Below, in pieces: positions 25,297 through 32,640 of a stretch of 32,640 bases of DNA. Positions within the stretch are counted from its first letter, which is position 1; each line of letters starts with the position of its first letter. The stretch spans positions 1-32,640 of the forward strand of contig NZ_CAFI01000282.1 in the NCBI RefSeq assembly GCF_000239775.1, written 5' to 3'. The stretch is from Bradyrhizobium sp. ORS 375. GTDB taxonomy: Bacteria > Pseudomonadota > Alphaproteobacteria > Rhizobiales > Xanthobacteraceae. Position numbers and translations under genes: made by a program. The notes under the pieces are model-generated. The model saw nothing but the letters and a program-made list of their open reading frames with translations, did no database searches and was not told the origin of the DNA.

Positions 25297-26505
25297 TCAA
25301 GATTGCTCGTCCATCCCTTTCCGGAACGGTCCGGACTCGGCCAGCTCCCGGCCGGCCTGCTCGACATAGGCGCGCTCGCGCTTGAGATAGTCGTCGATGG
25401 CCCGCCGCAGGCCGCGGTCGGCGATGTAATGGGCGGAGTAGGTGGTCTGCGGCAGGTACCCGCGCACGATCTTGTGCTCGCCTTGCGCCCCCGCTTCGAC
25501 CACCGCGAGCTTGTGCTGGATCGCGAAATCGATCGCCTGGTAGTAGCAGACCTCGAAATGCAGGAACGGGTGGTGCTCAATCGCACCCCAATTGCGGCCG
25601 AACAGCGTGTCCGAGCCGATGAAGTTGATGGCACCCGCAATCCAGCGACCCTCGCGCTTGGCCATCACCAGCAGCACGTCATTGGCCATGGTCTCGCCGA
25701 TCAGCGAGAAGAACTTGCGGTTCAGATAGGGCCGGCCCCATTTGCGCGAGCCGGTGTCCATGTAGAAGTCGAAGAACGCGTCCCACGCGTCCTCGGTGAT
25801 GTCCTTGCCGGTAAGCCAGTGAATCGTGATCCCCGCGGCCAGCGCATCGCGCCGCTCGCGCTTGATCGATTTGCGGTGGCGCGAGTTCATCGTCGCCAGA
25901 AAATCGTCGAAGCTGGAAAAACCCTGGTTGTGCCAATGGAACTGCTGGTCGGTGCGCTGCAGGAAACCTTGCGCGGCGAGCAGCTCCCATTCGGCCTGCT
26001 TGGCGAAGGTGACGTGGACGGAGGAGGCCTCGCTGATCCCGCACAGCGCCTTCAGGCCCTGGGCCAGCGCGTTGCCGATCATCTCGCGATCCTGGTCGGG
26101 CCGGATCAGCAGCCGCGGGCCGGTCGCCGGCGTGAAGGGTACGGAGACCTGGAGCTTCGGATAATAGCGGCCGCCGGCGCGCTCATAGGCATCCGCCCAG
26201 CCGCGGTCGAAGACGTATTCGCCCTGCGAGTGAGACTTCAGATAGCAGGGCACGACGCCCAGGATTTCCTCGCCGAGCTTGGCGACGAGATGGCGCGGCG
26301 CCCAGCCGGTGCGGATTGTGGCGGACCCGGAGGCTTCGCAGGCGGATAAAAAGGCGTGAGAGACGAAAGGGTTGTAGGCGAGGCCGCAGGCCGCGGATGA
26401 GCCGGGCGTCAGACGGCCGGCGGGATTGGCGCAGGCGTCCCAGGCGGCGGCCGGGATTTCGGACATCCCGGGAACGGCTTCGAGCGTGATCTCAGGTGAG
26501 GCCAT
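25297..26505 (-). CDS. FemAB-like/GNAT acyltransferase (COG3146 family)
   Basis: A 402-residue protein of the DUF482/FemAB-like group (GNAT fold), often annotated as a peptidoglycan biosynthesis/recognition protein. It begins SEIPAAAWDACANPAG with the typical NPFVSHAFLSACEASGSA, then HLVAKLGEEILGVVPCYLKSHSQGEYVFDRGWADAYERAGGRYYPKLQVSVPFTPATGPRLL-type content, a basic SRHRKSIKRERR turn, YWK-like DFYMDTGSRKWGRPYLN, and EAGAQGEHKIVRGYLP near the end. The reaction is not established; aminoacyl or acyl transfer to an envelope or amine substrate is possible. It shares direction with the HIT gene downstream and the glycerophosphodiesterase upstream. CAGGGG precedes the ATG. Confidence 0.87.
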   Translation of the reverse strand: MASPEITLEAVPGMSEIPAAAWDACANPAGRLTPGSSAACGLAYNPFVSHAFLSACEASGSATIRTGWAPRHLVAKLGEEILGVVPCYLKSHSQGEYVFDRGWADAYERAGGRYYPKLQVSVPFTPATGPRLLIRPDQDREMIGNALAQGLKALCGISEASSVHVTFAKQAEWELLAAQGFLQRTDQQFHWHNQGFSSFDDFLATMNSRHRKSIKRERRDALAAGITIHWLTGKDITEDAWDAFFDFYMDTGSRKWGRPYLNRKFFSLIGETMANDVLLVMAKREGRWIAGAINFIGSDTLFGRNWGAIEHHPFLHFEVCYYQAIDFAIQHKLAVVEAGAQGEHKIVRGYLPQTTYSAHYIADRGLRRAIDDYLKRERAYVEQAGRELAESGPFRKGMDEQS

Positions 26506-26618
26506 CGAACCCCTGAACAGAAGGCAACTCAGGAACGCTCGGCCGAGCCGCCCAGATTGCTATGGGATCAAGATCGTGCATCGCAGCACCGACTTCAAGG
26601 CCCGCCTCGAGTCTCGCC

Positions 26619-27371
26619 TCACGTCTCCGGCGTAAACCCTTCGAAGATCATCTGATCCGCGTAACGTGCGGCGGTGGCGCGCTGCTCGGCGGTGCGCACG
26701 GTCCAGGTCAGGAGCGGGCAGCCGAACACGTTGCGCGCGATCCACGGCGCGGCCGACGGCAGCTGCTGCACCCAATAGGCGACGAAATGCGGCTGGGTGC
26801 TCAGGCCATGCCTGAGATGCAGCATGCTGTCGCGCTGCTCCTGGGTGAGCTTGGCAAAATAGCCGTCCTCATAGGTGCGCTGGGCGACGATGCCGCGCGT
26901 CAGCTTCGGCATGGTCTCGCGCATGGCAAGTACGAGGTCCGGATCGAACGACATGCCGACGGCCGGGCCGGAATAGGCGGACAACACTTCGGTCATGCGC
27001 CGGACCAGCCGGCGATCGCCCTGAAAGGTGCTCTTGACCTCGACCACCAGCGGCACGCGTCCGCCGATCAGGTCGCAGAGGTCCTTGAGCGTCATCATCC
27101 GCTCGTCGGTCTGCTTGAAGCGGACCGCCTTCAGCTCGGCCGCGGTCTTCTCGATCACGAGGCCAGAGCCCTCGGTGAGGCGGCCGAGGTCGTAGTCATG
27201 ATAGACCATCGCCTCGCCATCGGCCGACAGCTGGATGTCGCATTCGATGGCGAAGTTGCGGGCGACGGCGCCGCGCGCGGCGGCCGGCATGTTCTCGATG
27301 ATGCCGCTTGCCGCGTCATGCAGGCCGCGATGGGCGACGGGGCGGGCCGTCAGCCAGTCAGGTGCGCGCAT
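26619..27371 (-). CDS. Glycerophosphodiester phosphodiesterase family protein
   Basis: A 250-residue GDPD-family enzyme, which hydrolyses glycerophosphodiesters to glycerol-3-phosphate and an alcohol. The TIM-barrel active site is readable: His14-Arg15 (VAHRGLHD), Glu26 (IIENMPAA), Glu43 and Asp45 (AIECDIQLSADG), His58 (MVYHDYDLGRLTEGSG), and VEVKS for the next metal-side Glu. There is no signal peptide, so it is cytoplasmic, unlike periplasmic GlpQ. It follows ridA by 35 nt and precedes the acyltransferase gene by 113 nt on the same strand. Confidence 0.92.
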   Translation of the reverse strand: MRAPDWLTARPVAHRGLHDAASGIIENMPAAARGAVARNFAIECDIQLSADGEAMVYHDYDLGRLTEGSGLVIEKTAAELKAVRFKQTDERMMTLKDLCDLIGGRVPLVVEVKSTFQGDRRLVRRMTEVLSAYSGPAVGMSFDPDLVLAMRETMPKLTRGIVAQRTYEDGYFAKLTQEQRDSMLHLRHGLSTQPHFVAYWVQQLPSAAPWIARNVFGCPLLTWTVRTAEQRATAARYADQMIFEGFTPET

Positions 27372-27406
27372 TCGCCCCGTCCATTCTCTTCTCGACCTCT
27401 TCGATC

Positions 27407-27874
27407 CTATTCGACCTCGAACACGCCTTCGACCTCGACCGCCGCATCCGACGGCAGCGCCGAGACGCCGACGGTGGTGCGGGCATGGCGGCCCTTGTCG
27501 CCGAACGCGGCGACCATCAGGTCGGAGGCGCCGTTGAGCACCTTCGGCCCATCGAGGAAATCCGGCGCTGAATTGACGAAGCCGCCGAGCCGGACCACGC
27601 GCACGACCTTGTCGAGGTCGCCGACCGCGGCCTTCACCTGGGCGAGCAGATTGATGCCGCAGCCCTTCGCGGCCGCATAGCCATCCTCGAGCGACACGCC
27701 GCCGCCGAGCTTGCCGGATGCGATCATCTTGCCGTCGCCGCCGAGGCAGACCTGGCCCGAGACGAACAGCAGATTGCCGGTGCGCACGAACGGGACATAA
27801 TTGGCCACCGGTGCCTTCGGCGCCGGCAATGTGATGCCCTGTGCCGCGAGAGTCTGTTCAACCGTGCCCGCCAT
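27407..27874 (-). CDS. RidA/YjgF family protein
   Basis: RidA proteins hydrolyse reactive enamine/imine intermediates released by PLP enzymes. The 155-residue protein starts at an ATG preceded by GGGGA. It has YVPFVRTGNLLFVSGQ, a central GYAAAKGCGINLLAQVKAAVGDLDKVVRVVRLGGFVNSAPDF, and HARTTVGVSALPSDAAVEVEGVFEV. Arg132 is in the position of the key carboxylate-binding Arg105 of enteric RidA, so deaminase activity is plausible. The protein is longer than classic RidA (about 128), with an N-terminal extension and a small loop typical of the YjgF-like group in alphaproteobacteria. It is the first gene of the four-gene minus-strand unit and is divergent from eipB. Confidence 0.92.
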   Translation of the reverse strand: MAGTVEQTLAAQGITLPAPKAPVANYVPFVRTGNLLFVSGQVCLGGDGKMIASGKLGGGVSLEDGYAAAKGCGINLLAQVKAAVGDLDKVVRVVRLGGFVNSAPDFLDGPKVLNGASDLMVAAFGDKGRHARTTVGVSALPSDAAVEVEGVFEVE

Positions 27875-28079
27875 CTCAAATCCCCGTTCTGTCGCCTGAA
27901 AGCCGATCCCGTGCCGGACCGCGGCCCTGTTTGGCGCAGTTGCCAGCGACATGCAAGCAGCCGGCGCCGCCGTTAACTGGGCCCCGCGAACGCACGTTTC
28001 CGTGAGCCAGCCGCAGTTGCGACGTAATGCAGCGGTCTTTAATGTGACGGTTTATCGATACGCCCCCCGAGGAAAACTC

Positions 28080-28937
28080 ATGGCTCATTCGTTTCGACTG
28101 TCGATGGGAGCGCTGGCGCTTGCCGCGATCACGTTCGGTCCGGCGCAGGCCGGGGCGGGGGTGCCGTTCCTGCCGCACCAGGCGCTGTACGATCTGAGCC
28201 TGCTGAAGTCGCGCGGATCGAGCCCGGTCAACAGCGCGCGCGGCCGCATCCTGTACAATTTCTCCGGCAATGCCTGCAACGGCTACACCTCGGACTTCCG
28301 CCAGGTCTCCGAGCTCGATCTCGGCGAGGGCAAGGTCACGCTGAGCGACCTGCGCTCGACGGCGTGGGAGGACGGCGCCGGCAAGAGCTATCGCTTCAAG
28401 ATCGACTCGCGGATGAACGACCAGTCCTCCAGCCCAGTGGATGGCATCGCTGAGCGCACCGGCGATCACATCACCGTCAAGCTGAAGCAGCCGGAGGCGA
28501 AGACCTTCACGCTCGACGGCTCGACCGTGTTTCCCACCGAGCAGATCCAGCGCATCATCGCCGCCGCGCGGGAGGGCAAGTCGCTGCTCGAGCTGTCCGT
28601 CTATGACGGCTCCGACAATGGCGAGAAGGTCTACAACACGCTGACCGTGATCGGCGCGCCGGTGACGGGCGACAAGGCCCCGGCCAAGCCGGATGCGTCG
28701 ACCGACAGCGACGAGATGAAGTCGCTGACGCGCTGGCCGGTCACGGTCAGCTATTACGACCGCGACGCCAAGCGGACCGAGGGCGAGCAGACGCCGGTCT
28801 ATGCGATGTCGTTCGAGCTGTATGAGAACGGCGTCTCCCGCGCGCTCGTGCTCGACTACAACGACTTCGTCATCGCTGGCGCGCTGGGCAAGTTCGACGT
28901 CAAGGACGCCAAGGACGGCAAGCCCTGCAGCAACTGA
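28080..28937 (+). CDS. eipB: Cell envelope integrity protein EipB (DUF1849)
   Basis: EipB is a periplasmic beta-rich protein first studied in Brucella, needed for envelope integrity. The 285-residue protein has a signal peptide (1-24, ending AQA) and the family segments VPFLPHQALYDLSLLKSRG, GRILYNFSGNACNGYTSDFRQVSEL, SRMNDQSSSPVDGIAERTGDHI, and FPTEQIQRIIAAAREGKSLLELSVYDGSDNGEKVYNTL-like text. Cys66 and Cys283 are the only cysteines apart from none in the signal, matching the conserved disulfide pair of EipB. The ATG at 28080 follows GAGGAAAACTC. Its stop is 8 nt from the converging dinB stop, with no terminator. Confidence 0.92.
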   Translation: MAHSFRLSMGALALAAITFGPAQAGAGVPFLPHQALYDLSLLKSRGSSPVNSARGRILYNFSGNACNGYTSDFRQVSELDLGEGKVTLSDLRSTAWEDGAGKSYRFKIDSRMNDQSSSPVDGIAERTGDHITVKLKQPEAKTFTLDGSTVFPTEQIQRIIAAAREGKSLLELSVYDGSDNGEKVYNTLTVIGAPVTGDKAPAKPDASTDSDEMKSLTRWPVTVSYYDRDAKRTEGEQTPVYAMSFELYENGVSRALVLDYNDFVIAGALGKFDVKDAKDGKPCSN

Positions 28938-28945
28938 CGGGACCG

Positions 28946-30253
28946 TCATTCCACCGGCTCCGGTCCGTCATAGGCGATGCCGCGGATGACCGCGGCGTGG
29001 CCGAACTTCTTGCGTAACGCATCCATCGCGCGCTCGGCCGAGGCCGAGCGGCGATCGAGCATGTCGGTGTCGGAGGCCTCCGAGCCCGGGCGTAGCGCGC
29101 TGACCCCGGCACCCATCAGGCGGAACGCCGTGCCGTCGGTCTCGCGCGCCAGCATCTCCTTGCAGATCGAGAAGATTTTTCCGGCGAGCTGAGTGGGGGC
29201 GGCGATCGACTGCGAGCGGGTCCGCTGGCGGAAATCGGCTGTCTTCAGTTTCAGCGTGATGGTCGAGCCGGCGAGCTGGCTCGCCTTCAGCCGCGCCGAC
29301 ACCTTCTCCGACAGCCGCCAGAGCAGCTTCTCCAGGGCGGCGTAATCGCGGATGTCGGTGTCGAAGGTGGTCTCGCTCGAGATCGTCTTGGCGCCGCGGT
29401 CGGCCACCACCTTGCGGTCGTCGAGGCCGCGCGCCAGCCGCCACAGCCTGCGGCCCTCGCCGCCGAACTGCTTCATCAGCTCGATCTCGTCGGCGCGCTG
29501 CAGGTCGGCGATGACGCGGAAGCCATGTTGCGCCAGCCGCTGCTGGGTGGCGGGCCCGACGCCGAAGATGAAGCCGACCGGCTTGTCGGCCAGCATCGTC
29601 ACCGCCTCGTCCTGGTCGAGCGCGGCGAAGCCGCGGGGCTTGTCGAGGTCGGAGGCGATCTTGGCGAGGTACTTGTTGCAGGACAGCCCGACCGAGACGG
29701 TGATGCCGATATCGCGCTCGACCTCGCGGGCGAAGCGCGCCAGCACTTTCGCCGGAATCATGCCGTGGACCCGCTCGGTGCCGGAGAGATCGAGGAACGC
29801 CTCGTCGATCGACAGCGGCTCGACCAGCGGCGTCAGCGCCTGCATCGCCTGGCGGACCTCGCGGCCGACGCGGACATATTTCGCCATGTCGGGGGGAATC
29901 ACGACGGCTCCGGGGCATAGCTCCAGCGCCTTGAACATCGGCATCGCCGAGCGCACGCCATAGGTGCGGGCGATGTAGCAGGCGGCCGAGACCACGCCGC
30001 GCTTGCCGCCACCGATGATGACCGGACGGTCGGCCACCTCGGGATTGTCGCGCTTCTCGACGGTGGCGTAGAACGCGTCACAGTCGATATGGGCCAAGGT
30101 GAGCGCGGGCAGGGCGCGATGCCGGACCAGCCGGGGCGAGCCGCAGGCGGTGCAGCGGCGGGCGCCGGAGGCGAGATCCGACAGGCAGTCGCGGCAGAAG
30201 CAGGTCGGCCCGCTGACCGCATGCGACGCTCCCTCTGGGCCCGGCGGCGTCAC
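28946..30253 (-). CDS. dinB: DNA polymerase IV (DinB, Y-family) with N-terminal zinc ribbon
   Basis: A 435-residue translesion polymerase. Ahead of the catalytic core lies an extension with Cys20, Cys23, Cys34 and Cys37 (CxxC-N10-CxxC), a likely zinc ribbon found in rhizobial DinB proteins. The palm carries Asp57 and Asp59 in [13 protein letters not shown] and Asp150-Glu151 in [12 protein letters not shown]; Tyr62 takes the steric-gate position. The thumb ([10 protein letters not shown]) and little finger follow. The C-terminus ([11 protein letters not shown]) shows no obvious beta-clamp peptide. Start is GTG at 30253, whose bases overlap the stop of the DUF3572 gene by 4 nt (GTGA), so translation is probably coupled. 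No LexA box is seen nearby. Confidence 0.95.
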   Translation of the reverse strand: MTPPGPEGASHAVSGPTCFCRDCLSDLASGARRCTACGSPRLVRHRALPALTLAHIDCDAFYATVEKRDNPEVADRPVIIGGGKRGVVSAACYIARTYGVRSAMPMFKALELCPGAVVIPPDMAKYVRVGREVRQAMQALTPLVEPLSIDEAFLDLSGTERVHGMIPAKVLARFAREVERDIGITVSVGLSCNKYLAKIASDLDKPRGFAALDQDEAVTMLADKPVGFIFGVGPATQQRLAQHGFRVIADLQRADEIELMKQFGGEGRRLWRLARGLDDRKVVADRGAKTISSETTFDTDIRDYAALEKLLWRLSEKVSARLKASQLAGSTITLKLKTADFRQRTRSQSIAAPTQLAGKIFSICKEMLARETDGTAFRLMGAGVSALRPGSEASDTDMLDRRSASAERAMDALRKKFGHAAVIRGIAYDGPEPVE

Positions 30254-30549
30254 GGCACGTCACGCTCCCACTGCCGGTCGCCCAATACCTGCCTTGCGGC
30301 CATGATATTGGTCGGATGTAACTTGGAGCTTTCGGCAAAAGCCTTTACCGTCTCGTCGTCGCGCAGCACGAAATCGAGCACGCTGGCCAGGAAATTCGGG
30401 TCGCTTGCCGAGGATCGCAGCGTCTCCGGACCGATCCCGGTTTCGGCCAGGAACCGGCCGATGCGCTCGGGTTCCGCGGCCAGGAAGGACAAGGCCTGAA
30501 TAGCAACGATTTCAGCGACTTCGCGCGGATTTTGAGAACGCTTTTTCAA
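30250..30549 (-). CDS. DUF3572 family protein
   Basis: A 99-residue, mainly helical cytoplasmic protein that matches DUF3572: [37 protein letters not shown] near the start and [38 protein letters not shown]. Function is unknown. The start appears to be TTG at 30549 (TTGAAAAAGCG); a nearby ATG at 30557 is in another frame and stops after three codons. It overlaps dinB by 4 nt and is divergent from divK across 217 nt. Coupling with dinB hints at a linked role, unproven. Confidence 0.85.
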   Translation of the reverse strand: MKKRSQNPREVAEIVAIQALSFLAAEPERIGRFLAETGIGPETLRSSASDPNFLASVLDFVLRDDETVKAFAESSKLHPTNIMAARQVLGDRQWERDVP

Positions 30550-30766
30550 CGGGGCATTTGCCTTTCCATTAACTTGTCGTCTCTACTTTGCGACCATCAT
30601 GCCCGAGTCTTCGGAGCGGGTTCAAGCAAGTGGAAACCATCTCGGTCGAAGATGGAATACCGCCTTAACGGCTTTGAACGAATCTGGGGCTAGTTTGAAT
30701 TAGATGGGTAGCGGTGGGCAGGTGTCCACCGGAGGGCAGTCGGGTGTCAGTGATTCGGAGGGGCGG

Positions 30767-31132
30767 ATGGGCAAGACCGTCCTGATCGTGGAAGACAATG
30801 AGCTCAACATGAAGCTCTTCCGCGATCTGTTGGAAGCCCATGGGTACCAGACGTCCGGCACCTCCAGCGGCGTGGAGGCGCTCGACATCGTGCGCAAGAC
30901 GCGCCCCGACCTGATCCTGATGGACATCCAGCTGCCGCAGGTCTCGGGCCTGGAAGTGACGAAGTGGATCAAGGACGATCCGGATTTGCGCGCGATCCCG
31001 GTGGTCGCGGTGACGGCTTTTGCGATGAAGGGCGACGAGGAGCGCATCCGCGAGGGTGGCTGCGAAGCCTATCTTTCCAAACCGATTTCGGTCGGAAAAT
31101 TCATAGAAACCGTGCGACGTTTTATCGGCTGA
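30767..31132 (+). CDS. divK: Cell-cycle response regulator DivK
   Basis: DivK is a single-domain receiver that controls the DivJ/PleC/DivL-CckA phosphorelay and so CtrA activity and cell polarity. From the ATG at 30767 (GGAGGGGCGG ribosome binding site) it is 121 residues, all receiver domain: [14 protein letters not shown], phosphoacceptor Asp53 in [26 protein letters not shown], and Lys in [11 protein letters not shown]. The open frame extends upstream to 30704, but that part is Gly/Ser-rich and unrelated to DivK. pleD follows after 12 nt, forming the classic divK-pleD operon. Confidence 0.96.
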   Translation: MGKTVLIVEDNELNMKLFRDLLEAHGYQTSGTSSGVEALDIVRKTRPDLILMDIQLPQVSGLEVTKWIKDDPDLRAIPVVAVTAFAMKGDEERIREGGCEAYLSKPISVGKFIETVRRFIG

Positions 31133-31144
31133 GGAGTTTCTGCA

Positions 31145-32566
31145 GTGTCCGCGCGCATCCTTGTCGTCGATGACGTCCCCGCCAACGTCAAGCTGTTGGA
31201 GGCGCGGCTGTCGGCCGAATATTTCGACGTACTGACCGCCTCGAACGGCGCCGAGGCTCTGCAGATCTGCCAGCGCGCCGAATGCGACATCATCCTGCTC
31301 GACGTCATGATGCCGGACATGGACGGCTTCGAGGTCTGCCGCCGGCTGAAGTCGAACCCCGCGACGCATTTCATCCCCGTCGTCATGGTGACGGCGCTCG
31401 ACAGCCCGGCCGACCGGGTGCGTGGCCTGGAGGCCGGCGCCGACGATTTTCTCACCAAGCCGGTCTCCGACGTCGTGCTGATCGCGCGCGTGCGCTCGCT
31501 GACGCGGCTGAAGATGATGACCGACGAGCTGCGCATGCGCGCGCTGACCTCGCTGGAGATCGGCGTGCAGGCGCCCGAGCGCAATGCGGTCGCCGATGCC
31601 GGCAAGGGCGGGCGGGTCCTGCTGGTCGACGACCGGCCGTCGTCCTACGAGCGGCTCGGGCCGATGCTGGCGACCGAGCACTCCGTCGATGTCGAGCCCA
31701 ATCCCGCGGAGGCCGTGTTCAACGCTGCCGACGGCAATTACGACCTCGTCATCGTCTCGCTCGACCTCAATGATTTCGACGGCCTGCGGCTGTGCAGCCA
31801 GTTGCGCTCGCTGGAGCGCACGCGCCATGTCCCGATCCTGGCGATCGCGGAAGCCGAGAACAATTCGCGGCTGCTGCGTGGGCTGGAGATCGGCGTCAAC
31901 GACTATCTGCTGCGTCCCGTCGACAAGAACGAGCTGCTGGCGCGCGCGCGCACCCAGATCCGCAAGCGCCGCTACACTGATCATTTGCGCGACAATGTGC
32001 AGAACTCGATCGAGATGGCGATCACCGATGCGCTGACCGGCCTGCACAACCGTCGTTACATGGAGACGCATCTTTCGACGCTCGCCGACCAGGCCGCGAG
32101 CCGCGGCAAGCCGCTGGCGCTGATGATGCTCGACATCGACTACTTCAAGTCGATCAACGACAATTACGGGCACGATGCCGGCGACGACGTGCTGCGCGAG
32201 TTCGCCATGCGCGTGCGCAAGTCGATCCGCGGCATCGATCTCGCCTGCCGCTATGGCGGCGAGGAGTTCGTGATCGTGATGCCGGAAACCGACCTGCACG
32301 TCGCCGGCATGGTCGCCGAGCGGCTGCGCCGCTCCGTCGCCAACGAGCCGTTCTCGGTGCACAAGGGCGAGAAGCGCATCGAGGTCACGGTCTCGATCGG
32401 CATCTCCACATTGGAGCAGAAGGGCGAGCCGATCGCCGACGTGATGAAGCGCGCCGACACCGCGCTGTACCGCGCCAAGAACGAAGGCCGCAATCGGGCC
32501 GTTGCGATCGCGCCGGTGCATCAGCCGGCACCGTTCCTGCCGCAAGCCGCCGGCCGGGGCCGATAG
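31145..32566 (+). CDS. pleD: Diguanylate cyclase response regulator PleD
   Basis: PleD makes cyclic di-GMP from two GTP when phosphorylated, driving the switch from motile to sessile cell. The 473-residue protein has receiver one (Asp53 in ILLDVMMPDMDG, Thr83, Lys105), receiver two (about 157-275), and a GGDEF domain with active site GGEEF at 371-375. RGID at 362-365 is the inhibitory I-site five residues upstream, so product feedback is expected. In receiver two the phosphoacceptor position is Ser205, so it serves as an adaptor for dimerisation, as in Caulobacter. The start is GTG after TGAGGAG. A short Pro/Gln/Ala tail follows the GGDEF domain. No terminator is visible before the window ends. 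Confidence 0.97.
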   Translation: MSARILVVDDVPANVKLLEARLSAEYFDVLTASNGAEALQICQRAECDIILLDVMMPDMDGFEVCRRLKSNPATHFIPVVMVTALDSPADRVRGLEAGADDFLTKPVSDVVLIARVRSLTRLKMMTDELRMRALTSLEIGVQAPERNAVADAGKGGRVLLVDDRPSSYERLGPMLATEHSVDVEPNPAEAVFNAADGNYDLVIVSLDLNDFDGLRLCSQLRSLERTRHVPILAIAEAENNSRLLRGLEIGVNDYLLRPVDKNELLARARTQIRKRRYTDHLRDNVQNSIEMAITDALTGLHNRRYMETHLSTLADQAASRGKPLALMMLDIDYFKSINDNYGHDAGDDVLREFAMRVRKSIRGIDLACRYGGEEFVIVMPETDLHVAGMVAERLRRSVANEPFSVHKGEKRIEVTVSIGISTLEQKGEPIADVMKRADTALYRAKNEGRNRAVAIAPVHQPAPFLPQAAGRGR

Positions 32567-32640
32567 CGGGCAGGGCGGGGCAGCCGACTGGTTGGTGCTC
32601 CGCATACGCTCGTCGCGAGTAGCCACAGCTGTCTCCACAC

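Noticed and set aside
30550-30766. CtrA-like sites (TTAA-N7-TTAA) before divK
   Set aside because: TTAA occurs in this stretch, but no second half-site is correctly spaced; the best candidate (TTAACGGCTTTGAAC) has several mismatches.
30665-32638. A 657-codon open frame antisense to divK-pleD
   Set aside because: Same shadow effect; the sense frames encode full DivK and PleD domains.
1-32640. CRISPR arrays, tRNA genes, insertion sequences or prophage
   Set aside because: No regularly spaced repeats, cloverleaf-like segments, transposase motifs or phage genes were seen on either strand.

Overview
The window is a high-GC, gene-dense stretch of an alphaproteobacterial chromosome, most probably Bradyrhizobium or a close Bradyrhizobiaceae relative. 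That placement is inference from gene content and order: divK-pleD next to a Cys4-tailed dinB and a DUF3572 gene, a NadQ-type regulator in front of nadABC, clpS-clpA, EipB, and a phasin with a TGC-N3-GCA promoter. I see no tRNA, rRNA, CRISPR array, insertion sequence, prophage or integration scar. The region reads as core chromosome plus a small accessory catabolic island around 13.2-16.0 kb.

Layout. 0.1-2.8 kb (+): membrane-anchored alpha/beta hydrolase, a VWA-like protein and a membrane J-domain protein. 3.0-4.7 kb (-): D,D-carboxypeptidase with a SPOR tail, ended by a strong terminator. 5.0-5.6 kb (+): phasin with a readable promoter, two candidate operators and a terminator. 5.6-7.4 kb (-): TadG-like VWA protein with a cysteine/serine/glycine-rich insert. 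7.8-10.9 kb (+): clpS and clpA, ended by a terminator. 10.9-13.2 kb (-): a DHA2-type MFS transporter followed by a TSUP permease. 13.2-16.0 kb: a 53-residue membrane protein and a small c-type cytochrome (-), then an AraC regulator (-) divergent from a nitrilase (+). 16.1-19.9 kb: a small lipoprotein, a cysteine-type relative of the glycine/betaine reductase B subunit (-), a lytic transglycosylase with a SPOR-like tail, and an azlCD pair. 19.9-24.8 kb (+): trmO, nadQ and the translationally coupled nadA-nadB-nadC operon. 24.8-27.9 kb (-): the probable operon ridA, glycerophosphodiesterase, FemAB-like acyltransferase and HIT protein. 28.1-28.9 kb (+): eipB. 28.9-30.5 kb (-): DUF3572 gene and dinB, overlapping by 4 nt. 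30.8-32.6 kb (+): divK-pleD.

How the parts work together. NadQ very likely represses the nadABC operon next to it, which makes quinolinate and nicotinate mononucleotide from aspartate. Two 21-bp inverted repeats lie over the nadA promoter and ribosome binding site. ClpS is the N-degron adaptor for the ClpA unfoldase. DivK and PleD link the cell-cycle phosphorelay to cyclic-di-GMP synthesis. The carboxypeptidase, lytic transglycosylase and EipB all act on the cell envelope. The AraC regulator probably controls the nitrilase.

The most rewarding spots are the nad operators, the paired operators in the phasin promoter, the unannotated 53-residue gene beside the cytochrome, the cysteine-type GrdB-like protein, the VWA/J-domain pair, and the Cys-rich insert in the TadG-like protein. 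I did not find convincing evidence of a wholly new multi-gene defence or mobile system.
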